Shown here piece after piece: positions 37,924-52,800 of a stretch of DNA of 64,000 nt. The notes under the pieces were generated by a model. It did not search any database. It worked only from the letters and a program-made list of their open reading frames with translations, and was not told where the DNA came from. Numbering within the stretch: the stretch's first letter is position 1; the number at the start of each line of letters is the position of its first letter. Source of the DNA: Volvox africanus. Its lineage: Eukaryota > Chlorophyta > Chlorophyceae > Chlamydomonadales > Volvocaceae. Location: positions 3,323,001-3,387,000 of the forward strand of contig BSDZ01000011.1 in the NCBI GenBank assembly GCA_030268105.1, in the 5' to 3' direction. Both the position numbers and the translations under genes were made by a program.

Positions 37924-40900
37924 GGACGGGGATGAAGTATGCGAGACGGGGAATGGGGAACGAGAGACGGGAGACGGGGGATGAGGGCCTGAGTCCGGGG
38001 TCCGGGATCCGGGGTCCAGGGGCCGAGGACGGGAAACGAGGAACGAGGGACGGGGGAGGGGGCAAGGGGCATGGGAGACGGCGGACGGGAAACGGGGGAT
38101 GTTCCCACGTGTATGTATATGGGTGTGTGTTGTTATTACGAGATTTACACCGATTTGCATCCTTTCTTTCTATCACTTTTCTAACACCACTACGGACAGG
38201 GTCCGAAAATGGGGTGACCAGGCATCCTGTGCCTGCACTGCCAATCCATCCCCTCTCTAGGGGCCTCCGCTTCCTTCTGCCCAGCCTCCATACGCCCACC
38301 TTATGGGTGTGTAATAAAATAAACGAACAAAGGAATAACCCCACGATCCAGGTGGCAGACATCCATCACTTCACAGCCACCTTCCTTAAATATAGAAACA
38401 AGGTCCGCCAATAAAAAAACATCAGCACTATCATGAATATCATTATCCCAGTAACGCCACAACTGGGCGCTTGCTTGCTAGGGATAACACGCGAAGAAGA
38501 ATCTACGTTCCTGTTACGGATGAGGGGGGAATCACTATGCTGCAGCTGCAGCAAGTTGCTGAATTGTGTCTCGCCATCAAACAGCCAGTACCTTGGAATT
38601 CGACAGCATTCCGCAGCACTTCTGAGTCCACAATCCTTTCCCCCATCTTCCCTCGGCGCCTTAATTACTTGGGAAGTGCACGCACGCCATCATTTCTACG
38701 AATGAAGTAAAGCACACCCAGCACGCTAGCTAGCTGTAGGTCCTACTAAAGTATTGACAATGGATGCGGGTTTACCAACCCACCTTGCCAATAATGAACG
38801 CACCGTAAAAAGAAAAACCTAGGAAAAAGCGAAGCTAGCTGCTCATGAAGGAAGTATACATACGGGGAATACGGGGAAAACCAAAACACACACGAATGTT
38901 TTAGCATCGAGCTAACTATCCTGCTGTATGTCTCGCTGAATCAAAGGAGTACGAATGAAGCGCTCAAAATGAAAGAGGGCAGGCATGCGATTGCCACGTC
39001 ATGAGGCCCTACTCAAACCGCCTCATCTCGATCATCTGCAGAATCATCTGCTGTTCACCTGCTGCCGGAAGTCCCACTCAGCCTGCCCCCAATACAGAGC
39101 AGCGCAGGTGGCATACGAAACGTCCTGGCAGCAGAAGGCCGCCATCCATAAACGAATTAGCACCCAAGACCTGGGCTAGAGGTGCGGTTGGCATCTCATA
39201 TCGATCTACCACGAAGCCATCATACGGAAATCAGAAAATTACCGGCTGCTGCACAGCAAAAGCCATACTTGTGTGCCACCTACCCATCCCCCCTCGCTCG
39301 AGTCTCTCTTGATATATCTTTTTAATCACCTCGTCCCACGCCTCAGTCCTGATCATGGAGCCCATCCAGAACCCCCCGCCCCCCAAACACGCTGAATTGT
39401 CGCGCACTCAGCAAGTATGTAGTGCTCATCTGCCAGACGTGGGTCTGCTGCAGGCAGCCGTGCCCGTCCGTCCTGCAGCCTGCGACTCGCGACGCCAAAG
39501 AGCATCCTTCAGCTCCTCGCACCTTCTCGACCAAGACTCATTCACTTCGCGCAGCTCCACCTTCAGGCAGCGGATCTCCTCGCGGCGATCCACTCTAGCC
39601 AAGGAGCGCTCCCGGGCGATGGTGACCTTGGCCTCCACTAGTTGCGCCCGCAGCTCCACATTCTCGGCAGTCGCCTCGGCCCTTATGGACCACGCCGACG
39701 CCTTCCCCTCCCACACCTCCGACAGCTGAAGCTTCAAGCGCGCCACCATTCTCATGGCGCCATCATAATCCGCCGTGGCATCAGCGGCACGTTTTTCCGT
39801 GCAGGTCACGAGATGCTTCAGGCGGCCAATCTCCTCCGTCAGATTTTCCTGTATGTGGGCAGCAGTGGGTAGGTACATACATACGTGGGTATATCGCAGC
39901 AGTTCACAAGGATCAGCGTTAGGTACACGCATCACATCAGGCCGTGCCGTGCGTCGGGCGGGTACACACAAACACGCCAACCGCCTTACCTTTATCATGC
40001 AGTTGTCCTTCTCCATGGCTTGCACCTGCAGGGCCGTGTCCTGCACGATCTTCTCCTGCCTCACCATCTTCGCTCTCAGAAAGTCGAGCTCAAAGTCCTT
40101 GTTTTCCAGCTCCACCCGGAACTCCTGACCCTCCTGCTCGTTCCTCCTAGCGAAAGCCTTCAGCTTCGAGCGCATATCCTCCTCTCTTGCCTGCGTGTTG
40201 ATGGACCCAGCAGATGTGTACAACCATGCACTTCAGGAACGACGTTTTCAATACACATGCATGGCTAGGCGTGGCTGCATACGTACATGTCAAGCCCGTT
40301 CCCTCGCGGCGCGGCCCCCTCACCTTCCATTCGTTGTTCTCCTTGTGCAGCATTTTGATCGTAGACTTCGCCGCCTGGAGGTCCATGGCCAGCTGCGCAG
40401 ACTTCGCCGCCTCCATGGTGGCCGCCTCCATGGCGGCCTGCACCTCCTGCCGCAACTTCTCCGTGGTCACTACCTCGGTCTTCAGCTTGGAGAGTGCACA
40501 GGCCGCCTTCGCCTCCGCGGTGCAGACCCGGGCCTGCGCATCAGTCCTGATGACCTCTTCCTTGACCTGCGGCAAGGCAAAAGGACGACCACATGGGTTC
40601 ATCAAGTTGCGAGAGTGCCACCTGTCATCTAAATAAATGAATAAATATTTATATAAACACTTAATACACATATCGCACATCCTTGCCCATTGGTACGCAC
40701 CCTTGCAAGGCCGCCCGCAAGGAGACTCACCCGCCATTGGCTTCGCTCCTGCTGGGCGACCTGCTCTGCGCTCCTCAGACGTGAAGTCAGCATGGACACC
40801 TGCTGCTCATGGTCCGCCTGAAGCACCCGCACGTTGGCCTCCGCGAGCTGCGTCTGCTGCTGCAGCGCTGCCATCTGCAGCTGCAGCACCTCCGTCCGCT

Positions 40901-43900
40901 GGCCTGCTGCCGCAAGGGCCTCCTCACTGCTTGCCTGCAGGGCCTCAATGACCGTCTTCAGGGTCCCCACTTCAACCTCCAACCTCGACTGAAGCCGCCA
41001 CGCTGAGGTGACGCGCTGTTGGAACCAGGGCAACTCGACCTTCGCAATGAACGGGACGGGGGAGGGTGAAGACAGCGTTAGTGAATCATCATCAGCCCGC
41101 CCCTCGATCAAAGAAACGAATAACCCCACAGCATCAGGCCCCCTGCTCTCCTCTGCTGGCTGAGGGTCCAGCTCCCAACCCCGCCGCTGTACACCCCCGC
41201 CCCCCCATGTGCCCTCGCTCTCACCTTAGCCTTATAGGCCAGCTGCTGCAGCTTCTTGTTGCCGATTGGGAGCGTGTACCTCACACGCAAAGGAGCCATC
41301 TCCTGACGACACAAGGAAGGGCAGACAAGTGGACTGGTTATATGCACGAGCAGCAGGCGGCATAAGAACGATAAAAGCCCGGATGATCCACGTGCAGACC
41401 AAGATAAGGATAGAAATCATCACGCGCCCATCGCGCGCTGTCGCACCCATCGTCCCCAATCACCATGCACTCGGCAGATGCGTTTGTGATACTCGTGCGT
41501 CGTCACCGCTCCCATCATCTGGCAACAGTGTTCCTAATGTGCATATATATGTGTGCACATGTATGTGTATATTCACATATTGCTCGAGTGCAGCCACGCT
41601 TGCAGTCAGCCAGCAGCTTCGATTTAGTTAATGACTCGATCAGCAGCAGCGGGCGAAGAGGCTTACCTCGAGCGAGCAAAACAAGACACCTTCAGCACCG
41701 GTACTCGGCAACCTCCGTCCGTCAGCAACCTCGCTCAAAGGTTGTGACGTGTATAAGGACGATGAAGTCTTGAGTCAATACCCTATAATGAAAACAAAGG
41801 AACAACAGCCATCACATATGGCCCCGATGCCGAGGAATAAAGGTCCCACGGTACGCACATACACACACAGAGGCAGGAGCGGCGTCCCAACACCACAACG
41901 CACGTTGCCCAAGCAAATCGTGCGTATTCTGTCTGATACCGCACATACTTTGCGCGTAAGCAGCAGAAGTCAGCCACAATGCAGTATGCTGCAAGTGCGG
42001 GGGTAACTTATGATTTGGCGAAGCTAAGCAAGCGCAGGGATGCCGCTCCAGCCTCGACTTGCTAGCTTGCGCATCCCGCGCGCATCCCGGCTTCCAGCCG
42101 CGTAATAAACAGACACAAAGCCAAGTACAATGCCATCATATCATGTGTGCATTTGTTCCTTTCTTTGCGTACCTCAAGACGGCACGTTGTGACAAAACAC
42201 GAAACCTGGTCCGTTGGCTTTGAAGTAGGCTTTGAAGCACCAGAATTCAACGAACTGCAGGCAAATGGTAAGAGACGGTAAGGTCTATCGTATGTCGCCG
42301 AGCTTCGGGCAGTGTGAGTTCCCAAGGCACGGACGACGGTCCGGTCCCAGTGTTCCCCAGCCACTTCAACCCATAACATGTTCGTGAAGACAATTTAAAT
42401 CCCAGTGCAATGGAGGCCGCAAGCTAAGAAAACAACCTTGACAAACAAGGACGAAACCTCGCTCCCCCGAGCAACCCGGGGTCCCGAGGCGAAACCCAGC
42501 AGCAGCCAATATAAACACACTCAACAACAAGCCGCAGTTCAATTCCTCATGTACCTATAAGTTGGATGACTCGGAACTTTCCGCAATGTTGGCTGTTGGC
42601 TTTATAGGCTGTGAGCCGCCTGAAAATCAACAACCTACATTACAGACATGCAAACTATTTGATCAGTCGTAGGATCAACATAAGCGATTCCCAAGGCAGA
42701 ACAGCAGACCAAAAGGTGTACCCGATGCCCGTGCACACTTGGACGGGTCGCACAAAGCCAGTCGATACAAGACCATCAGCAAGGATGCAGATTGCTTGAT
42801 CTACTCACCAAGGAAGGGATGCCGCCGCGCAGCCCTCACAATACGACTTTGCTGTAGGAGTTAGAACTTACTGGCTGTGCAGTTGGCGAATGCAATAATC
42901 CAGGAAACGGATTATCAGTAACAAGCTACACTTGCAACGAAACGTTGTAGTATTGCATGTGAATTGGGCGACAATGCGCTCTTTATCCCAATCGCTTCCG
43001 CGGTTGTACGTCTTACGGCAACCAGTGCGTCAAGACGAAGTTTCATCCACGATATCAGCGCATCTCAATACTGACGTTGGCGTAGTTTAATGTATTTTGG
43101 GAGTTGGATCCGAAACCTTGCGTCTCGTAGTGGAGGTGTGTACTCATCCATGTTGCGGCCATGCACACTCATTAGCCTCCCGCCCATCGCACTCGTTCTT
43201 CACATCCCCGCGCCTTTGCTCATCTGCTCCATCGGGAAGGTTTGAAAGCTTTTCCGTTTTCACATTCACTCCACTGAGATCCTTTCAATTTTCTGACACT
43301 AGTCATCGCCGGTTCCGTCCCCCTCTTCCCCCTCTTTCTGCTGCATCTCGGATGGCCATCATCCTCATCATGCCGCACTATACATTTTATAAGTTGTTAT
43401 TCGTGCATTATCCTCCTGGAATAATCGAATGGCGATTGACCAAGTGGGTTACGGCTCTGTACAATCCACCCATTCCGAATCCCAGCCGCACTGCTGTGCC
43501 CTACCCGAAATCTCTATGTGTATGGGTGTATGGGTGTATGGGTGTATGGGTGTATGGGTGTATGGGTGTATGGGTGTATGGGTGTATGTTTCCCCCTCTT
43601 CGTCCCTGATTCCCGCTCCCATGTCATATAAACTGGAGTCATTGCAGGCGGTCGCACCGCCATGCCGCAAGCTTCTGCGCTTAGTTGTGCTAGTGATGAA
43701 TGCCCTTCTTACACCATGCGGTTTAAAATGTTCGGGGGCCGGTGAGAACGAGCACCGACAGGGGATGAGGAACGGAGATCACGGGCCGGAGTCCAGGGTA
43801 CAGAGCACGGGGCACGGGGCACGGAGCCGGTGGCCGATGGCCGGGGTGCGGGGTGCGGGGTGCGAGGTGCAGGGTCCGGGGGACGGGGACAGGGACGGAA

Positions 43901-43905
43901 ATGAG
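37924..43905. repeat. Array unit 5
   Basis: 5982 bp with eight TGTATGGG copies. At the two diagnostic sites (T in GCGTTTG near 41483, G in GCATGTG near 42959) it carries the unit 1-3 state although it lies between units 4 and 6, which carry the other state. Confidence 0.95.
39426..41299 (-). CDS. Coiled-coil protein, array copy 5
   Basis: Five exons: 41225-41299, 40731-41039, 40324-40566, 39990-40190, 39426-39848. The translation is the same as copy 1. Confidence 0.8.
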
Positions 43906-46900
43906 GGACGGGGATGAAGTATGCGAGACGGGGAATGGGGAACGAGAGACGGGAGACGGGGGATGAGGGCCTGAGTCCGGGGTCCGGGATCCGGGGTCCA
44001 GGGGCCGAGGACGGGAAACGAGGAACGAGGGACGGGGGAGGGGGCAAGGGGCATGGGAGACGGCGGACGGGAAACGGGGGATGTTCCCACGTGTATGTAT
44101 ATGGGTGTGTGTTGTTATTACGAGATTTACACCGATTTGCATCCTTTCTTTCTATCACTTTTCTAACACCACTACGGACAGGGTCCGAAAATGGGGTGAC
44201 CAGGCATCCTGTGCCTGCACTGCCAATCCATCCCCTCTCTAGGGGCCTCCGCTTCCTTCTGCCCAGCCTCCATACGCCCACCTTATGGGTGTGTAATAAA
44301 ATAAACGAACAAAGGAATAACCCCACGATCCAGGTGGCAGACATCCATCACTTCACAGCCACCTTCCTTAAATATAGAAACAAGGTCCGCCAATAAAAAA
44401 ACATCAGCACTATCATGAATATCATTATCCCAGTAACGCCACAACTGGGCGCTTGCTTGCTAGGGATAACACGCGAAGAAGAATCTACGTTCCTGTTACG
44501 GATGAGGGGGGAATCACTATGCTGCAGCTGCAGCAAGTTGCTGAATTGTGTCTCGCCATCAAACAGCCAGTACCTTGGAATTCGACAGCATTCCGCAGCA
44601 CTTCTGAGTCCACAATCCTTTCCCCCATCTTCCCTCGGCGCCTTAATTACTTGGGAAGTGCACGCACGCCATCATTTCTACGAATGAAGTAAAGCACACC
44701 CAGCACGCTAGCTAGCTGTAGGTCCTACTAAAGTATTGACAATGGATGCGGGTTTACCAACCCACCTTGCCAATAATGAACGCACCGTAAAAAGAAAAAC
44801 CTAGGAAAAAGCGAAGCTAGCTGCTCATGAAGGAAGTATACATACGGGGAATACGGGGAAAACCAAAACACACACGAATGTTTTAGCATCGAGCTAACTA
44901 TCCTGCTGTATGTCTCGCTGAATCAAAGGAGTACGAATGAAGCGCTCAAAATGAAAGAGGGCAGGCATGCGATTGCCACGTCATGAGGCCCTACTCAAAC
45001 CGCCTCATCTCGATCATCTGCAGAATCATCTGCTGTTCACCTGCTGCCGGAAGTCCCACTCAGCCTGCCCCCAATACAGAGCAGCGCAGGTGGCATACGA
45101 AACGTCCTGGCAGCAGAAGGCCGCCATCCATAAACGAATTAGCACCCAAGACCTGGGCTAGAGGTGCGGTTGGCATCTCATATCGATCTACCACGAAGCC
45201 ATCATACGGAAATCAGAAAATTACCGGCTGCTGCACAGCAAAAGCCATACTTGTGTGCCACCTACCCATCCCCCCTCGCTCGAGTCTCTCTTGATATATC
45301 TTTTTAATCACCTCGTCCCACGCCTCAGTCCTGATCATGGAGCCCATCCAGAACCCCCCGCCCCCCAAACACGCTGAATTGTCGCGCACTCAGCAAGTAT
45401 GTAGTGCTCATCTGCCAGACGTGGGTCTGCTGCAGGCAGCCGTGCCCGTCCGTCCTGCAGCCTGCGACTCGCGACGCCAAAGAGCATCCTTCAGCTCCTC
45501 GCACCTTCTCGACCAAGACTCATTCACTTCGCGCAGCTCCACCTTCAGGCAGCGGATCTCCTCGCGGCGATCCACTCTAGCCAAGGAGCGCTCCCGGGCG
45601 ATGGTGACCTTGGCCTCCACTAGTTGCGCCCGCAGCTCCACATTCTCGGCAGTCGCCTCGGCCCTTATGGACCACGCCGACGCCTTCCCCTCCCACACCT
45701 CCGACAGCTGAAGCTTCAAGCGCGCCACCATTCTCATGGCGCCATCATAATCCGCCGTGGCATCAGCGGCACGTTTTTCCGTGCAGGTCACGAGATGCTT
45801 CAGGCGGCCAATCTCCTCCGTCAGATTTTCCTGTATGTGGGCAGCAGTGGGTAGGTACATACATACGTGGGTATATCGCAGCAGTTCACAAGGATCAGCG
45901 TTAGGTACACGCATCACATCAGGCCGTGCCGTGCGTCGGGCGGGTACACACAAACACGCCAACCGCCTTACCTTTATCATGCAGTTGTCCTTCTCCATGG
46001 CTTGCACCTGCAGGGCCGTGTCCTGCACGATCTTCTCCTGCCTCACCATCTTCGCTCTCAGAAAGTCGAGCTCAAAGTCCTTGTTTTCCAGCTCCACCCG
46101 GAACTCCTGACCCTCCTGCTCGTTCCTCCTAGCGAAAGCCTTCAGCTTCGAGCGCATATCCTCCTCTCTTGCCTGCGTGTTGATGGACCCAGCAGATGTG
46201 TACAACCATGCACTTCAGGAACGACGTTTTCAATACACATGCATGGCTAGGCGTGGCTGCATACGTACATGTCAAGCCCGTTCCCTCGCGGCGCGGCCCC
46301 CTCACCTTCCATTCGTTGTTCTCCTTGTGCAGCATTTTGATCGTAGACTTCGCCGCCTGGAGGTCCATGGCCAGCTGCGCAGACTTCGCCGCCTCCATGG
46401 TGGCCGCCTCCATGGCGGCCTGCACCTCCTGCCGCAACTTCTCCGTGGTCACTACCTCGGTCTTCAGCTTGGAGAGTGCACAGGCCGCCTTCGCCTCCGC
46501 GGTGCAGACCCGGGCCTGCGCATCAGTCCTGATGACCTCTTCCTTGACCTGCGGCAAGGCAAAAGGACGACCACATGGGTTCATCAAGTTGCGAGAGTGC
46601 CACCTGTCATCTAAATAAATGAATAAATATTTATATAAACACTTAATACACATATCGCACATCCTTGCCCATTGGTACGCACCCTTGCAAGGCCGCCCGC
46701 AAGGAGACTCACCCGCCATTGGCTTCGCTCCTGCTGGGCGACCTGCTCTGCGCTCCTCAGACGTGAAGTCAGCATGGACACCTGCTGCTCATGGTCCGCC
46801 TGAAGCACCCGCACGTTGGCCTCCGCGAGCTGCGTCTGCTGCTGCAGCGCTGCCATCTGCAGCTGCAGCACCTCCGTCCGCTGGCCTGCTGCCGCAAGGG

Positions 46901-49888
46901 CCTCCTCACTGCTTGCCTGCAGGGCCTCAATGACCGTCTTCAGGGTCCCCACTTCAACCTCCAACCTCGACTGAAGCCGCCACGCTGAGGTGACGCGCTG
47001 TTGGAACCAGGGCAACTCGACCTTCGCAATGAACGGGACGGGGGAGGGTGAAGACAGCGTTAGTGAATCATCATCAGCCCGCCCCTCGATCAAAGAAACG
47101 AATAACCCCACAGCATCAGGCCCCCTGCTCTCCTCTGCTGGCTGAGGGTCCAGCTCCCAACCCCGCCGCTGTACACCCCCGCCCCCCCATGTGCCCTCGC
47201 TCTCACCTTAGCCTTATAGGCCAGCTGCTGCAGCTTCTTGTTGCCGATTGGGAGCGTGTACCTCACACGCAAAGGAGCCATCTCCTGACGACACAAGGAA
47301 GGGCAGACAAGTGGACTGGTTATATGCACGAGCAGCAGGCGGCATAAGAACGATAAAAGCCCGGATGATCCACGTGCAGACCAAGATAAGGATAGAAATC
47401 ATCACGCGCCCATCGCGCGCTGTCGCACCCATCGTCCCCAATCACCATGCACTCGGCAGATGCGCTTTGTGATACTCGTGCGTCGTCACCGCTCCCATCA
47501 TCTGGCAACAGTGTTCCTAATGTGCATATATATGTGTGCACATGTATGTGTATATTCACATATTGCTCGAGTGCAGCCACGCTTGCAGTCAGCCAGCAGC
47601 TTCGATTTAGTTAATGACTCGATCAGCAGCAGCGGGCGAAGAGGCTTACCTCGAGCGAGCAAAACAAGACACCTTCAGCACCGGTACTCGGCAACCTCCG
47701 TCCGTCAGCAACCTCGCTCAAAGGTTGTGACGTGTATAAGGACGATGAAGTCTTGAGTCAATACCCTATAATGAAAACAAAGGAACAACAGCCATCACAT
47801 ATGGCCCCGATGCCGAGGAATAAAGGTCCCACGGTACGCACATACACACACAGAGGCAGGAGCGGCGTCCCAACACCACAACGCACGTTGCCCAAGCAAA
47901 TCGTGCGTATTCTGTCTGATACCGCACATACTTTGCGCGTAAGCAGCAGAAGTCAGCCACAATGCAGTATGCTGCAAGTGCGGGGGTAACTTATGATTTG
48001 GCGAAGCTAAGCAAGCGCAGGGATGCCGCTCCAGCCTCGACTTGCTAGCTTGCGCATCCCGCGCGCATCCCGGCTTCCAGCCGCGTAATAAACAGACACA
48101 AAGCCAAGTACAATGCCATCATATCATGTGTGCATTTGTTCCTTTCTTTGCGTACCTCAAGACGGCACGTTGTGACAAAACACGAAACCTGGTCCGTTGG
48201 CTTTGAAGTAGGCTTTGAAGCACCAGAATTCAACGAACTGCAGGCAAATGGTAAGAGACGGTAAGGTCTATCGTATGTCGCCGAGCTTCGGGCAGTGTGA
48301 GTTCCCAAGGCACGGACGACGGTCCGGTCCCAGTGTTCCCCAGCCACTTCAACCCATAACATGTTCGTGAAGACAATTTAAATCCCAGTGCAATGGAGGC
48401 CGCAAGCTAAGAAAACAACCTTGACAAACAAGGACGAAACCTCGCTCCCCCGAGCAACCCGGGGTCCCGAGGCGAAACCCAGCAGCAGCCAATATAAACA
48501 CACTCAACAACAAGCCGCAGTTCAATTCCTCATGTACCTATAAGTTGGATGACTCGGAACTTTCCGCAATGTTGGCTGTTGGCTTTATAGGCTGTGAGCC
48601 GCCTGAAAATCAACAACCTACATTACAGACATGCAAACTATTTGATCAGTCGTAGGATCAACATAAGCGATTCCCAAGGCAGAACAGCAGACCAAAAGGT
48701 GTACCCGATGCCCGTGCACACTTGGACGGGTCGCACAAAGCCAGTCGATACAAGACCATCAGCAAGGATGCAGATTGCTTGATCTACTCACCAAGGAAGG
48801 GATGCCGCCGCGCAGCCCTCACAATACGACTTTGCTGTAGGAGTTAGAACTTACTGGCTGTGCAGTTGGCGAATGCAATAATCCAGGAAACGGATTATCA
48901 GTAACAAGCTACACTTGCAACGAAACGTTGTAGTATTGCATATGAATTGGGCGACAATGCGCTCTTTATCCCAATCGCTTCCGCGGTTGTACGTCTTACG
49001 GCAACCAGTGCGTCAAGACGAAGTTTCATCCACGATATCAGCGCATCTCAATACTGACGTTGGCGTAGTTTAATGTATTTTGGGAGTTGGATCCGAAACC
49101 TTGCGTCTCGTAGTGGAGGTGTGTACTCATCCATGTTGCGGCCATGCACACTCATTAGCCTCCCGCCCATCGCACTCGTTCTTCACATCCCCGCGCCTTT
49201 GCTCATCTGCTCCATCGGGAAGGTTTGAAAGCTTTTCCGTTTTCACATTCACTCCACTGAGATCCTTTCAATTTTCTGACACTAGTCATCGCCGGTTCCG
49301 TCCCCCTCTTCCCCCTCTTTCTGCTGCATCTCGGATGGCCATCATCCTCATCATGCCGCACTATACATTTTATAAGTTGTTATTCGTGCATTATCCTCCT
49401 GGAATAATCGAATGGCGATTGACCAAGTGGGTTACGGCTCTGTACAATCCACCCATTCCGAATCCCAGCCGCACTGCTGTGCCCTACCCGAAATCTCTAT
49501 GTGTATGGGTGTATGGGTGTATGGGTGTATGGGTGTATGGGTGTATGGGTGTATGGGTGTATGGGTGTATGTTTCCCCCTCTTCGTCCCTGATTCCCGCT
49601 CCCATGTCATATAAACTGGAGTCATTGCAGGCGGTCGCACCGCCATGCCGCAAGCTTCTGCGCTTAGTTGTGCTAGTGATGAATGCCCTTCTTACACCAT
49701 GCGGTTTAAAATGTTCGGGGGCCGGTGAGAACGAGCACCGACAGGGGATGAGGAACGGAGATCACGGGCCGGAGTCCAGGGTACAGAGCACGGGGCACGG
49801 GGCACGGAGCCGGTGGCCGATGGCCGGGGTGCGGGGTGCGGGGTGCGAGGTGCAGGGTCCGGGGGACGGGGACAGGGACGGAAATGAG
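43906..49888. repeat. Array unit 6
   Basis: 5983 bp. One extra C in GCGCTTTG near 47465 (5' intron of the gene). A at the GCATATG site near 48942. Eight TGTATGGG copies. Confidence 0.95.
45408..47281 (-). CDS. Coiled-coil protein, array copy 6
   Basis: Five exons: 47207-47281, 46713-47021, 46306-46548, 45972-46172, 45408-45830. The translation is the same as copy 1; the unit's insertion is outside the coding exons. Confidence 0.8.
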
Positions 49889-52800
49889 GGACGGGGATGA
49901 AGTATGCGAGACGGGGAATGGGGAACGAGAGACGGGAGACGGGGGATGAGGGCCTGAGTCCGGGGTCCGGGATCCGGGGTCCAGGGGCCGAGGACGGGAA
50001 ACGAGGAACGAGGGACGGGGGAGGGGGCAAGGGGCATGGGAGACGGCGGACGGGAAACGGGGGATGTTCCCACGTGTATGTATATGGGTGTGTGTTGTTA
50101 TTACGAGATTTACACCGATTTGCATCCTTTCTTTCTATCACTTTTCTAACACCACTACGGACAGGGTCCGAAAATGGGGTGACCAGGCATCCTGTGCCTG
50201 CACTGCCAATCCATCCCCTCTCTAGGGGCCTCCGCTTCCTTCTGCCCAGCCTCCATACGCCCACCTTATGGGTGTGTAATAAAATAAACGAACAAAGGAA
50301 TAACCCCACGATCCAGGTGGCAGACATCCATCACTTCACAGCCACCTTCCTTAAATATAGAAACAAGGTCCGCCAATAAAAAAACATCAGCACTATCATG
50401 AATATCATTATCCCAGTAACGCCACAACTGGGCGCTTGCTTGCTAGGGATAACACGCGAAGAAGAATCTACGTTCCTGTTACGGATGAGGGGGGAATCAC
50501 TATGCTGCAGCTGCAGCAAGTTGCTGAATTGTGTCTCGCCATCAAACAGCCAGTACCTTGGAATTCGACAGCATTCCGCAGCACTTCTGAGTCCACAATC
50601 CTTTCCCCCATCTTCCCTCGGCGCCTTAATTACTTGGGAAGTGCACGCACGCCATCATTTCTACGAATGAAGTAAAGCACACCCAGCACGCTAGCTAGCT
50701 GTAGGTCCTACTAAAGTATTGACAATGGATGCGGGTTTACCAACCCACCTTGCCAATAATGAACGCACCGTAAAAAGAAAAACCTAGGAAAAAGCGAAGC
50801 TAGCTGCTCATGAAGGAAGTATACATACGGGGAATACGGGGAAAACCAAAACACACACGAATGTTTTAGCATCGAGCTAACTATCCTGCTGTATGTCTCG
50901 CTGAATCAAAGGAGTACGAATGAAGCGCTCAAAATGAAAGAGGGCAGGCATGCGATTGCCACGTCATGAGGCCCTACTCAAACCGCCTCATCTCGATCAT
51001 CTGCAGAATCATCTGCTGTTCACCTGCTGCCGGAAGTCCCACTCAGCCTGCCCCCAATACAGAGCAGCGCAGGTGGCATACGAAACGTCCTGGCAGCAGA
51101 AGGCCGCCATCCATAAACGAATTAGCACCCAAGACCTGGGCTAGAGGTGCGGTTGGCATCTCATATCGATCTACCACGAAGCCATCATACGGAAATCAGA
51201 AAATTACCGGCTGCTGCACAGCAAAAGCCATACTTGTGTGCCACCTACCCATCCCCCCTCGCTCGAGTCTCTCTTGATATATCTTTTTAATCACCTCGTC
51301 CCACGCCTCAGTCCTGATCATGGAGCCCATCCAGAACCCCCCGCCCCCCAAACACGCTGAATTGTCGCGCACTCAGCAAGTATGTAGTGCTCATCTGCCA
51401 GACGTGGGTCTGCTGCAGGCAGCCGTGCCCGTCCGTCCTGCAGCCTGCGACTCGCGACGCCAAAGAGCATCCTTCAGCTCCTCGCACCTTCTCGACCAAG
51501 ACTCATTCACTTCGCGCAGCTCCACCTTCAGGCAGCGGATCTCCTCGCGGCGATCCACTCTAGCCAAGGAGCGCTCCCGGGCGATGGTGACCTTGGCCTC
51601 CACTAGTTGCGCCCGCAGCTCCACATTCTCGGCAGTCGCCTCGGCCCTTATGGACCACGCCGACGCCTTCCCCTCCCACACCTCCGACAGCTGAAGCTTC
51701 AAGCGCGCCACCATTCTCATGGCGCCATCATAATCCGCCGTGGCATCAGCGGCACGTTTTTCCGTGCAGGTCACGAGATGCTTCAGGCGGCCAATCTCCT
51801 CCGTCAGATTTTCCTGTATGTGGGCAGCAGTGGGTAGGTACATACATACGTGGGTATATCGCAGCAGTTCACAAGGATCAGCGTTAGGTACACGCATCAC
51901 ATCAGGCCGTGCCGTGCGTCGGGCGGGTACACACAAACACGCCAACCGCCTTACCTTTATCATGCAGTTGTCCTTCTCCATGGCTTGCACCTGCAGGGCC
52001 GTGTCCTGCACGATCTTCTCCTGCCTCACCATCTTCGCTCTCAGAAAGTCGAGCTCAAAGTCCTTGTTTTCCAGCTCCACCCGGAACTCCTGACCCTCCT
52101 GCTCGTTCCTCCTAGCGAAAGCCTTCAGCTTCGAGCGCATATCCTCCTCTCTTGCCTGCGTGTTGATGGACCCAGCAGATGTGTACAACCATGCACTTCA
52201 GGAACGACGTTTTCAATACACATGCATGGCTAGGCGTGGCTGCATACGTACATGTCAAGCCCGTTCCCTCGCGGCGCGGCCCCCTCACCTTCCATTCGTT
52301 GTTCTCCTTGTGCAGCATTTTGATCGTAGACTTCGCCGCCTGGAGGTCCATGGCCAGCTGCGCAGACTTCGCCGCCTCCATGGTGGCCGCCTCCATGGCG
52401 GCCTGCACCTCCTGCCGCAACTTCTCCGTGGTCACTACCTCGGTCTTCAGCTTGGAGAGTGCACAGGCCGCCTTCGCCTCCGCGGTGCAGACCCGGGCCT
52501 GCGCATCAGTCCTGATGACCTCTTCCTTGACCTGCGGCAAGGCAAAAGGACGACCACATGGGTTCATCAAGTTGCGAGAGTGCCACCTGTCATCTAAATA
52601 AATGAATAAATATTTATATAAACACTTAATACACATATCGCACATCCTTGCCCATTGGTACGCACCCTTGCAAGGCCGCCCGCAAGGAGACTCACCCGCC
52701 ATTGGCTTCGCTCCTGCTGGGCGACCTGCTCTGCGCTCCTCAGACGTGAAGTCAGCATGGACACCTGCTGCTCATGGTCCGCCTGAAGCACCCGCACGTT